Of a stretch of 5,019 bases of DNA, positions 1-4,515 are shown piece by piece. Positions within the stretch are counted from its first letter, which is position 1; each line of letters opens with the position of its first letter. The DNA is from an uncultured Thermoleophilia bacterium (GTDB taxonomy: Bacteria; Actinomycetota; Thermoleophilia; Gaiellales; F1-60-MAGs149). Location of the stretch: positions 1-5,019 of the forward strand of contig CADCWC010000322.1 of the NCBI GenBank assembly GCA_902806305.1, written 5' to 3'. A program made the position numbers and the translations under genes. Below the pieces are notes generated by a model, which did not search any database, was not told the DNA's origin, and was given only the letters and a program-made list of their open reading frames with translations.

Positions 1-140
1 GGCGTCAGCCCGTGGTCCTTCAACGCGTCCCGCTCGGCCGCTTCGAGCCGCCGGCCGACGAGGCCGAGCGCGCGGGCGAGCGCCCGCGCATCGTGCGGCT
101 CGTCGCCGGCCGCCCGGGGCCCTCGGGGGAATTCGTTCAC
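1..140 (-). CDS. N-terminal fragment of a probable MarR-family transcriptional regulator (cut by window edge)
   Basis: The minus-strand frame from a GTG at 140 stays open for 46 codons to the window edge. After a variable Pro/Gly/Arg-rich start, residues 19-46 read like the first amphipathic helix of MarR-type winged-helix regulators: an Ala/Leu-rich stretch, then LVGRRLEAAERDALKDHGLT, with the next codon starting CC (Pro in any case). The 'HGLTP' turn after a helix of alternating Leu and charged residues is typical of MarR proteins just before helix 2. The winged helix lies outside the window, so the family call is inference from the N-terminus only. The GTG is chosen because the frame has no nearer upstream start and it sits directly downstream of a -10-like TACCTT. 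It lies 26 bases below the sigH stop on the same strand, with a perfect palindrome between and over the start, which suggests autoregulation. An unrelated helical protein remains possible. Confidence 0.55.
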   Translation of the reverse strand, partial: MNEFPRGPRAAGDEPHDARALARALGLVGRRLEAAERDALKDHGLT

Positions 141-161
141 GTACCTATGAAGGTACGTGAA
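136..161. repeat. Perfect 11-bp inverted repeat between sigH and the MarR-like gene; probable operator or terminator
   Basis: Arms TTCACGTACCT (136-146) and AGGTACGTGAA (151-161) are exact reverse complements around a 4-base centre. The element starts 5 bases after the sigH stop codon and ends inside the second codon of the MarR-like gene, covering that gene's -10-like hexamer and start codon. MarR-family dimers commonly bind such palindromes over their own promoters, so an autoregulatory operator is the favoured reading. As RNA it would also fold into a stable hairpin after sigH. Neither strand has a U-tract behind it, which argues against a classical intrinsic terminator. Both roles could be combined. 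Confidence 0.65.
143..155 (-). promoter_or_regulatory. Candidate -10 element of the MarR-like gene
   Basis: On the minus strand TACCTT (155-150) fits the actinobacterial -10 pattern TAnnnT. It would place the transcription start at about 143-140, that is, at or within 3 bases of the GTG start, giving a leaderless or near-leaderless mRNA. No convincing -35 hexamer is visible at 16-19 bases upstream, and the only SD-like bases are AGG 3 nt before the GTG. The hexamer lies entirely inside the palindrome, so a bound dimer would block it. Confidence 0.35.
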
Positions 162-166
162 GGACG

Positions 167-868
167 TCAGGCCCGCGACGCGAGGTGCGTGCCGACCTTC
201 CGCTTGATGCGTTGCAGCGCGTTGTCGACGGCCTTCGCGTCGCAGCCGAGCTCCTCGGCGATCGTCTCGTACGACTCGCCTTCCATGAAGCGCGTGAGCA
301 CGGCGGACTCCAGGCGCGAGAGGCCCGCGCCGAGGACGCCTACGAGCGCGGAGAGCTCCTCGCTCGAGATGACGCGGCTGCAGGGGTCGTTGACGGCCGG
401 GCCGGCCAGCGCGTCGCCCAGCGTCGAGTCACCGCTCTCGGCCTCCTGCCCGGCGGGCGTGTGGCTGAACGAGACGTAGCCGTTGAGCGGCGCGTGCTTG
501 AAGCGCCGTGCACCCTTGATGGCCGTGATGATCTGACGGGTGATGCACAGCTCGGCGAACGAGCGGAAGCTCGTGTCCTTGTCGACGCGATAGTCCCGGA
601 CGGCCTTGTAGAGGCCGATCAGCCCCTCCTGATGGAGGTCCTCGGCATCGCCGCCGGCCAGGAAGTAGCTCGAGGCCTTCATCCGGACGAAGCCGCTGTA
701 GCGCCGGAGGAGGGCGTCCTGGGCCCTGCTGTCGCCGTTCCGAGCGCGCAGCACGAGGACCAGGTCGTCGTGATCACGGACCCTGGGACGTGGAGCGACG
801 GGCTGGGGGACGGCGGCGTTCACGGTGAGCGTGCCCTTCGGACGGAGGCCGGCGACAGTGCGGTCCAT
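167..868 (-). CDS. sigH: RNA polymerase sigma factor SigH (sigma-30, Bacillus Spo0H-type)
   Basis: A 233-residue sigma-70 family protein that directs RNA polymerase to an alternative promoter set. In B. subtilis the orthologue (218 aa) drives transition-state, competence and early sporulation genes. Region 2 spans about residues 35-121, with the core-binding segment DLHQEGLIGLYKAVRDY (77-93) and then FAELCITRQIITAIKGARR (103-121, regions 2.3/2.4). The signature PLNGYVSF (127-134) follows. The region 4 helix-turn-helix is at about 198-225 and contains DNALQRIKRKV (215-225). These blocks match Bacillus SigH almost word for word, so this is not an ECF or SigB-type factor. The ATG at 868 is preceded by GAGGG at a 6-base spacing. 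A GTG at 823 would give exactly 218 aa but has no RBS at a normal distance. The gene follows rlmB after a 185-base control region containing a LexA-type box, so it is probably transcribed on its own. Its target genes in this organism cannot be read from the window. Confidence 0.95.
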   Translation of the reverse strand: MDRTVAGLRPKGTLTVNAAVPQPVAPRPRVRDHDDLVLVLRARNGDSRAQDALLRRYSGFVRMKASSYFLAGGDAEDLHQEGLIGLYKAVRDYRVDKDTSFRSFAELCITRQIITAIKGARRFKHAPLNGYVSFSHTPAGQEAESGDSTLGDALAGPAVNDPCSRVISSEELSALVGVLGAGLSRLESAVLTRFMEGESYETIAEELGCDAKAVDNALQRIKRKVGTHLASRA

Positions 869-869
869 C

Positions 870-893
870 CTTGACCCTCAACCTACGGTCAAG
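870..893. repeat. Inverted repeat overlapping the sigH ribosome-binding site
   Basis: Arms CTTGACC (870-876) and GGTCAAG (887-893) are perfect 7-bp inverted repeats with a 10-base centre. The element ends one base before the sigH start codon. In the mRNA it could form a hairpin that takes up part of the GAGGG Shine-Dalgarno. In DNA it could be an operator just downstream of the candidate -10 at 898-903. Which of these, if either, cannot be decided from sequence alone. Confidence 0.5.
875..879 (-). promoter_or_regulatory. Ribosome binding site of sigH
   Basis: Minus-strand GAGGG at 879-875, 6 bases before the ATG at 868. It is one of the few clear Shine-Dalgarno sequences in the window and decides the sigH start in favour of 868 over the GTG at 823. 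Its last two G residues belong to the right arm of the inverted repeat at 870-893. Confidence 0.7.
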
Positions 894-897
894 AATG

Positions 898-926
898 AGC
901 TTACGGGCGGGATGCTGGCAGATCGA
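898..926 (-). promoter_or_regulatory. Candidate sigH promoter
   Basis: On the minus strand a -10-like TAAGCT (903-898) fits TAnnnT. A weak -35-like TCGATC (926-921; three of six matches to TTGACA) lies 17 bases upstream. Transcription would start near 891, giving a 5' leader of about 23 bases that begins in the distal arm of the CTTGACC/GGTCAAG repeat and includes the GAGGG ribosome-binding site. It is weak by consensus but is the best TAnnnT hexamer in the gap. Confidence 0.35.
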
Positions 927-935
927 GCCGAGCAT

Positions 936-953
936 TGCAAACGCAAGCGCAAA
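936..953 (-). repeat. Three tandem near-identical hexamers upstream of sigH
   Basis: Read on the minus strand, TTTGCG, CTTGCG and TTTGCA lie head to tail with no gaps, and a TTGC-GTTT-GCAA inverted repeat falls inside them. They sit between the LexA-type box and the candidate sigH promoter. Short phased repeats in a control region can be regulator binding sites, but no known consensus is recognised here. Confidence 0.3.
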
Positions 954-966
954 AGCGGCAGAGAAA

Positions 967-980
967 CGAACACACGTTCG
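967..980. promoter_or_regulatory. LexA/SOS-type operator upstream of sigH
   Basis: The 14-mer CGAACACACGTTCG has perfect CGAAC/GTTCG arms around a 4-base centre. It matches the LexA (DinR) operator consensus of Firmicutes and Actinobacteria, CGAAC-N4-GTTCG, and also fits the stricter Bacillus form with purine-N-purine-pyrimidine in the centre. The mycobacterial form adds a flanking T and A, which are absent here. It lies in the rlmB-sigH gap, 98 bases upstream of the sigH start codon, and no other gene start is near. This suggests that DNA damage relieves repression of sigH. The match is direct; the regulatory role is inferred. Confidence 0.6.
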
Positions 981-998
981 CTATCGGCGGGCCCTCAA
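969..998 (-). promoter_or_regulatory. Possible distal sigH promoter overlapping the LexA-type box
   Basis: Minus-strand TTGAGG (998-993, four of six matches to the -35 consensus) is followed after 18 bases by TGTGTT (974-969), a poor -10 that lies inside the LexA-type box. If real, LexA binding would directly occlude it. The -10 lacks the conserved A at position 2, so this is weak support only. Confidence 0.2.
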
Positions 999-1020
999 GC
1001 TCAGATCGAACGTCGACCGT

Positions 1021-1042
1021 GCCGCCCGGCGGCGCGGGCGGC
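1021..1042 (-). terminator. GC-rich hairpin after rlmB, probable terminator of the gltX-cysS-rlmB unit
   Basis: Arms GCCGCCCG (1021-1028) and CGGGCGGC (1035-1042) form a perfect 8-bp all-G/C stem with a 6-base loop, starting 11 bases after the rlmB stop codon. There is no U-tract on the minus strand, as is frequent for hairpins at actinobacterial operon ends. Termination or RNA 3'-end protection is inferred from position and stability. Some transcription may read through into sigH. Confidence 0.5.
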
Positions 1043-1053
1043 CTGCGGAACGC

Positions 1054-1788
1054 TCAGCCCTGGTGTGGGACGGCCAGGTCGCGTTGGCGCACGGCCTCGT
1101 AGAGCAGCACCGCGGCCGCGACCGAGGCGTTGAGTGACCCGATCCGTCCGCGCAGCGGGATGCGGACCAGTCCGTCGCACGACGCACGCACCCGGGGCCG
1201 GACGCCCCTGCCCTCGGCGCCGATCACGAGCACGGCCCCGTCGGAGAGGTCGACGTCCGTGTGGCGCTGGGTGCCCTCGGCGGCCGCGGCCCAGCACCAG
1301 AGGCCGGGCCGCTGGGCGCGCGTCAACCAGTCGGCCAGGTTCGGCACGACGGCGATCGGGAGATGCTCGACCGCGCCGGCGGACGCCTTGCACACCGCGG
1401 CCGTCACCACCGCGGAGCGGTGCCGCGGGATGACGAGGCCGTCGGCGCCCGCGCACTCGGCGGAACGGGCGACGGCACCGAGGTTCTGCGGGTCCGTGAT
1501 CTCGTCGAGGGCGACGATCAGCGGGCGATCGCGGGCGAGCAGCTCATCGGCGTCGGCGTACGGGTAGGCGTCGGCGTGCCCGACGACGCCCTGATGATCG
1601 CGGCTTCCCGCCAGGTCGTCGAGCGCCGCCGGCGCGACGATCTGCGGCCGTGGAGCCGACGCCGGCAGCGGGCCGAGCGCCTCCAGTCCGCGCTCGGTGG
1701 CGAACAGCTCCCGTACTCGGCGCCGCCCGACGAGGGCCTCCGCGACGGGATTCCGCCCGTAGACGACGTCGGGTCCCCGGCCGGTCAC
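1054..1788 (-). CDS. rlmB: 23S rRNA 2'-O-ribose methyltransferase, RlmB type (SpoU/TrmH superfamily)
   Basis: A 244-residue SPOUT methyltransferase that uses S-adenosylmethionine to methylate a ribose 2'-OH. RlmB acts on G2251 of 23S rRNA (E. coli numbering), in the P-loop of the peptidyl transferase centre. The N-terminal substrate-binding domain opens with VVYGRNPVAEAL (8-19), typical of RlmB/TrmH group 3. The three SpoU motifs are intact: DPQNLGAVARSAECAGADG (99-117, with N102 and R108), VLVIGAEGRGV (186-196, with E192) and RIPLRGRIGSLNASVAAAV (209-227, with N220). The three-motif fold forms the knot that binds SAM. The start is a GTG overlapping the cysS stop (GTGA), with no Shine-Dalgarno, so translation is probably coupled to cysS. 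Closely related SpoU enzymes methylate other rRNA or tRNA sites, so the exact nucleotide is inferred from the N-terminal domain and the gene order. Confidence 0.93.
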   Translation of the reverse strand: MTGRGPDVVYGRNPVAEALVGRRRVRELFATERGLEALGPLPASAPRPQIVAPAALDDLAGSRDHQGVVGHADAYPYADADELLARDRPLIVALDEITDPQNLGAVARSAECAGADGLVIPRHRSAVVTAAVCKASAGAVEHLPIAVVPNLADWLTRAQRPGLWCWAAAAEGTQRHTDVDLSDGAVLVIGAEGRGVRPRVRASCDGLVRIPLRGRIGSLNASVAAAVLLYEAVRQRDLAVPHQG

Positions 1789-3191
1789 CTCGGGACGAGC
1801 TCGGGCCCGCGCGGGGTGTCGCGCACGCTCCAGCCGCGCGCCGCGAGCTCGTCGCGCAGCTCGTCCGCCCGACCGAAGTCACGCTCGAGTCGTGCCGCCT
1901 GACGCGCGTCGGCCAACCGCCGGACCTCCTCCGGCACCGGTGGCTCGCCGCCCGCGTCGAGACCGGCCAGCCCGAGGACGTCGAGCCGGTCGACGAGCAC
2001 GTCCGCGGCTCCCGCGACCGCCTGCGACGAGACGCCTCCCTCGTCGAGCGCCGCGTTCAGGACACGCACGAGGCCGAACAGCGCCGCGAGTGCCTGGGGT
2101 GTGGACAGGTCGTCGTCGAGCGCCGCGTCGAACTCGCGGCCGGCCGACACAGCGGCCGCCCCGAGGGCATCGTCGCCCCGGTCGGGCTCAGTGACGGACG
2201 TGTGGGCGCGCGCGCGACGCAGGACCTCGCGCAGCCGCTCGGCGGAGGCGCGCGCGGCGGTCAGCGTGTCGTCGCTGTAGTCGACGGGCCCACGGTAGTG
2301 CGCCCCGGCGAACAGCAGGAGCAGCGTCTCGGGGCCCCAGGCGTCGAGTGCGTCGCGGAGACGCGTGACGTTGCCGACGGACTTGGACATCTTGTCGCCC
2401 GAGAACCGGAGCATCCCGTTGTGGAGCCACGTGCGGACGAACGGTCGCTCGGTCGCTCCCTCCGACTGGGCCCGCTCGTTCTCGTGGTGCGGGAAGATCA
2501 GGTCGAGGCCGCCCCCGTGGACGTCGAAGTCGTCGCCGAGGTGCCGGCGGGCCATCGCCGAGCACTCGATGTGCCAGCCCGGCCGGCCGCGACCCCAGGG
2601 CGCGTCCCAGGCCGTGTCCTCCCCGGGCTTCTCGGCCTTCCAGAGCGCGAAGTCGAGGGGCGACCGCTTGCCCTCGCCCGGCTCGACCCGGCCCTCCTCG
2701 AGGAGCTGGTCGAGCCGCTGCCGTGAGAGCCGCCCGTACGCCGGGAACCGCTCGACGGCGAAGTAGACGTCGCCGTCGACGGCATAGGCCAGGCCGCGCT
2801 CGATCAGCGTGCCGATCAGCTCGACGATGTCGGAGATCGTGTCGGTGACGAGCGGCTCGACGTCGGGTCGTCCCAGGCCGAGCCGCGACGTGTCCTCGAG
2901 GTACGCATCGGCGTAGCGCCGGGCGAGCTCGTCGCTCGGCACACCCTCGGCCCGGGCCGCCTCGTAGATCTTGTCGTTGACGTCCGTGACGTTGACCACG
3001 ACGGTCGGCTCGACGCCGCTCCGCCGCACGTGCCGCCGGAGCAGCATGGCGATCCAGAACGGCCGGGCGTTGCCCACGTGGATGTACGAGTAGACCGTGG
3101 GACCGCAGCTGTAGACGGCGAGCCGACCGGGGTCCCGCGGCTCGACCGCGCGCACCTCGCGACTGAGGCTGTCGTAGAGCCGGAGGGTCAT
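1785..3191 (-). CDS. cysS: Cysteine--tRNA ligase (CysRS)
   Basis: A 468-residue class I aminoacyl-tRNA synthetase that charges tRNA-Cys in the cytosol; the length is normal for the family. The N-terminus MTLRLYDSL leads into YSCGPTVYSYIHVGNAR (27-43), which contains the HIGH-type motif HVGN (38-41). Zinc ligands that discriminate cysteine are all visible: C29, C210 in GWHIECSAM, and H235 and E239 in FPHHENE. KMSKS is at 267-271. A helical DALR-type anticodon-binding region follows (about 285-400), then a charged C-terminal tail. The ATG at 3191 is chosen because the family N-terminus begins there and it overlaps the gltX stop (ATGA). The frame is open further upstream, but that extension is Arg-rich shadow sequence inside gltX. 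No Shine-Dalgarno is visible; an 11-bp palindrome occupies the upstream region, so translation probably depends on ribosomes finishing gltX. In B. subtilis cysE and mrnC flank this gene; here both are absent. Confidence 0.97.
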   Translation of the reverse strand: MTLRLYDSLSREVRAVEPRDPGRLAVYSCGPTVYSYIHVGNARPFWIAMLLRRHVRRSGVEPTVVVNVTDVNDKIYEAARAEGVPSDELARRYADAYLEDTSRLGLGRPDVEPLVTDTISDIVELIGTLIERGLAYAVDGDVYFAVERFPAYGRLSRQRLDQLLEEGRVEPGEGKRSPLDFALWKAEKPGEDTAWDAPWGRGRPGWHIECSAMARRHLGDDFDVHGGGLDLIFPHHENERAQSEGATERPFVRTWLHNGMLRFSGDKMSKSVGNVTRLRDALDAWGPETLLLLFAGAHYRGPVDYSDDTLTAARASAERLREVLRRARAHTSVTEPDRGDDALGAAAVSAGREFDAALDDDLSTPQALAALFGLVRVLNAALDEGGVSSQAVAGAADVLVDRLDVLGLAGLDAGGEPPVPEEVRRLADARQAARLERDFGRADELRDELAARGWSVRDTPRGPELVPR

Positions 3192-4492
3192 GCGGCGGCC
3201 GCCACGGTGGCGGCCGCTCGCCCGAGCGCGTCGTCGCGTTCCACGGCCGCGACGACGTAGGGCAGCTGCAGACCTCGGTCGCGGCCCGTCAGGGCGAGCC
3301 GCACGCCGTGCTGTACCTGTCGGGCGGTCAACGACGCGGCCGCACCCCGGCGCTTCAGGTCCCCGATCAGCTGCGTCGCGTCGTCGAGGTCGAGGAACGG
3401 CTCCGGCCAGCCCGCGCGGAGCTCGGCGAACAGACGCACGGCGTCGAGCTCGCCCGCCTCGAGGCGTGGCGTGGTGCGTGGCGCCCGCACGACGGCCTCG
3501 GCCTCCTCCGACGCCTCGACCAGCGTGTGGCACCCCTTCAGCCCAGGTCCGAGCGCCGTCAGCTGGGCCGGATGGACCGCCACGCCCCGCAGCTCGAGCA
3601 CGGCGCCGACCCGCCGCGCGAGCTCGAGCGCGTTCAGCCGCTTCAGGTGCTCCTGGGACAGCCAGTCGAGCCGCCCGAGGTCGAACCGACTCGGGCCGCG
3701 CGACAGATGGGAGAGCTCGAACCGCGCCGCGAGCGCGCCGAGCAGCGCCGGCTCGTCGCCGACCGCGGGGCAGGCGAGCTGGGCCAGGTAGTTGAACAGC
3801 GCCTCGGATGGGTAGCCCGCGCCGCGCAGCTCCGCGATCGAGGGGGCGTCATGGCGCTTCGAGAGCTTGGTCCCGTCCTCGCCGACGAGCAGCGCCGTGT
3901 GGGCGTACCGCGGCGCCCGCAGCTCGAGCGCGTCGAGCAGCACGAGCTGCCGGGCCGTGTTCGTCAGGTGGTCCTCGCCCCGGATCACGTGCGAGACCTC
4001 CATCAGCGCGTCGTCGACGGCCGTGGCCAGCGAGTAGGTCGCCGTGCCGTCGCTGCGCAGGAGGACGAAGTCCGAGACGGCCCCGGCCGGCACGCGCACG
4101 TCGCCGCGGGCGGCGTCCGGGACGGTCACGTCGCGCTGCGGCATGCGGAAGTGGACGGCGTCGGTGCCGTCCTCGCGGTAGGCCTGCCCCGCGGCGAGCA
4201 GGCGCTGGGCGTGCTCGCGGTAGAGCGGCTGGCGCTCGGACTGGCGGTAGGGTCCGTAGGGTCCGCCGTCGGTCGGCCCCTCGTCGAAGCGCAGGCCGAG
4301 CCACTCGGCGTCCTGCCGGATGACGCTCTCGAGCGCGCGCCGCGACCGCGCGGCGTCCGTGTCGTCGATGCGGAGGACCACCGAACCGCCCGCCCGACGG
4401 GCGAACAGGAAGTTGGCCACCGCCGCGAGGGCGCTGCCGAGGTGCAGCGTGCCCGTCGGCGACGGGGCGAAGCGCACGCGGACCGCCGACAT
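3188..4492 (-). CDS. gltX: Glutamate--tRNA ligase (GluRS)
   Basis: A 434-residue class I synthetase that attaches glutamate to tRNA-Glu, and in genomes without glutaminyl-tRNA synthetase also to tRNA-Gln for later amidation. RVRFAPSPTGTLHLGSALAA (5-24) contains the HIGH-type motif in the form HLGS (17-20). RIDDTD (41-46), the Rossmann-core segment VIRGEDHLTNTARQ (169-182) and the KMSKS equivalent KLSKR (209-213) are intact. The helical anticodon-binding half follows. It is shorter than the E. coli or B. subtilis enzymes (about 470-480 aa). It has only two Cys residues (C241, C321), so the zinc-ribbon insertion of some GluRS is absent. The ATG at 4492 is fixed by an in-frame TAG 12 bases upstream. 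No Shine-Dalgarno precedes it, but a -10-like TAGCCT lies 6 bases upstream, so the mRNA is probably leaderless. It is the first gene of the gltX-cysS-rlmB unit. Whether it also charges tRNA-Gln is not visible. Confidence 0.96.
   Translation of the reverse strand: MSAVRVRFAPSPTGTLHLGSALAAVANFLFARRAGGSVVLRIDDTDAARSRRALESVIRQDAEWLGLRFDEGPTDGGPYGPYRQSERQPLYREHAQRLLAAGQAYREDGTDAVHFRMPQRDVTVPDAARGDVRVPAGAVSDFVLLRSDGTATYSLATAVDDALMEVSHVIRGEDHLTNTARQLVLLDALELRAPRYAHTALLVGEDGTKLSKRHDAPSIAELRGAGYPSEALFNYLAQLACPAVGDEPALLGALAARFELSHLSRGPSRFDLGRLDWLSQEHLKRLNALELARRVGAVLELRGVAVHPAQLTALGPGLKGCHTLVEASEEAEAVVRAPRTTPRLEAGELDAVRLFAELRAGWPEPFLDLDDATQLIGDLKRRGAAASLTARQVQHGVRLALTGRDRGLQLPYVVAAVERDDALGRAAATVAAAA
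3195..3217. repeat. 11-bp GC palindrome at the gltX-cysS junction
   Basis: Arms GCGGCCGCCAC (3195-3205) and GTGGCGGCCGC (3207-3217) are exact reverse complements around one central base. In the mRNA it can form a stem of about 10 bp with a 3-base loop, ending 3 bases before the cysS ATG, where a ribosome-binding site would otherwise lie. It also encodes part of the Ala-rich GltX tail. A ribosome translating gltX to its end would open it, so it may enforce translational coupling. A chance product of Ala codons in GC-rich DNA is the alternative. Confidence 0.5.
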
Positions 4493-4504
4493 GGTCGGAG
4501 GCTA
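4492..4504 (-). promoter_or_regulatory. Promoter -10 of gltX, leaderless arrangement
   Basis: Minus-strand TAGCCT (4504-4499) fits TAnnnT. Counting its first T as -12 puts +1 exactly on the A of the gltX ATG at 4492, with 6 bases between. There is no Shine-Dalgarno; the intervening bases are pyrimidine-rich. No good -35 is present at 16-19 bases, which is common for actinobacterial promoters. The in-frame TAG stop that fixes the gltX start overlaps this hexamer. Confidence 0.5.
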
Positions 4505-4515
4505 CCATCGGGGTC
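4503..4515 (+). promoter_or_regulatory. Promoter -10 of mutY, leaderless arrangement
   Basis: TACCAT (4503-4508) fits TAnnnT and lies 7 bases before the GTG start at 4516, so transcription would begin at 4515 or 4516. A partial -35, CGGACC (4479-4484; central GAC matches), lies 18 bases upstream inside gltX. The hexamer shares its TA (4503-4504) with the gltX -10 on the other strand. Confidence 0.5.

Noticed and set aside
821..823. GTG at 823 as an alternative sigH start
   Set aside because: It gives the same length as B. subtilis SigH but has no ribosome-binding site at a normal distance, whereas the ATG at 868 has GAGGG at 6 bases. It is not fully excluded.
185..874. Plus-strand open frame (229 aa) opposite sigH
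   Set aside because: It mirrors sigH almost end to end with no family signature, while the minus-strand protein matches SigH throughout.
869..1053. Possible tRNA or small RNA gene in the rlmB-sigH gap
   Set aside because: No cloverleaf, T-loop or CCA end is visible on either strand; the gap is explained by a hairpin, the LexA-type box, short repeats and promoter-like sequence.
825..1137. Two short plus-strand frames (102 and 88 aa) across the rlmB-sigH gap
   Set aside because: They have no Shine-Dalgarno and no recognisable sequence, run into the antisense of rlmB, and cross regulatory sequence.
1650..2726. Long plus-strand open frame (358 aa) antisense to cysS and rlmB
   Set aside because: Same GC-driven shadow composition. 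It crosses two real genes, and cysS and rlmB are unambiguous by motif.
3192..3533. Upstream extension of the cysS frame to a start at 3533 (582 aa total)
   Set aside because: The extra 114 residues are Arg/Ala/Gly-rich low-complexity sequence lying inside gltX, and the conserved CysRS N-terminus begins at the ATG at 3191, which overlaps the gltX stop.
4497..4501. GGAGG as the mutY Shine-Dalgarno
   Set aside because: It is 14 bases before the GTG, too far for normal function, and would lie upstream of the predicted transcription start; the bases are partly the complement of the gltX -10 element.
3849..4508. Minus-strand frame from the ATG at 4508 (219 aa)
   Set aside because: It is out of frame with gltX and its protein is Arg/Ala low-complexity; a shadow of gltX.
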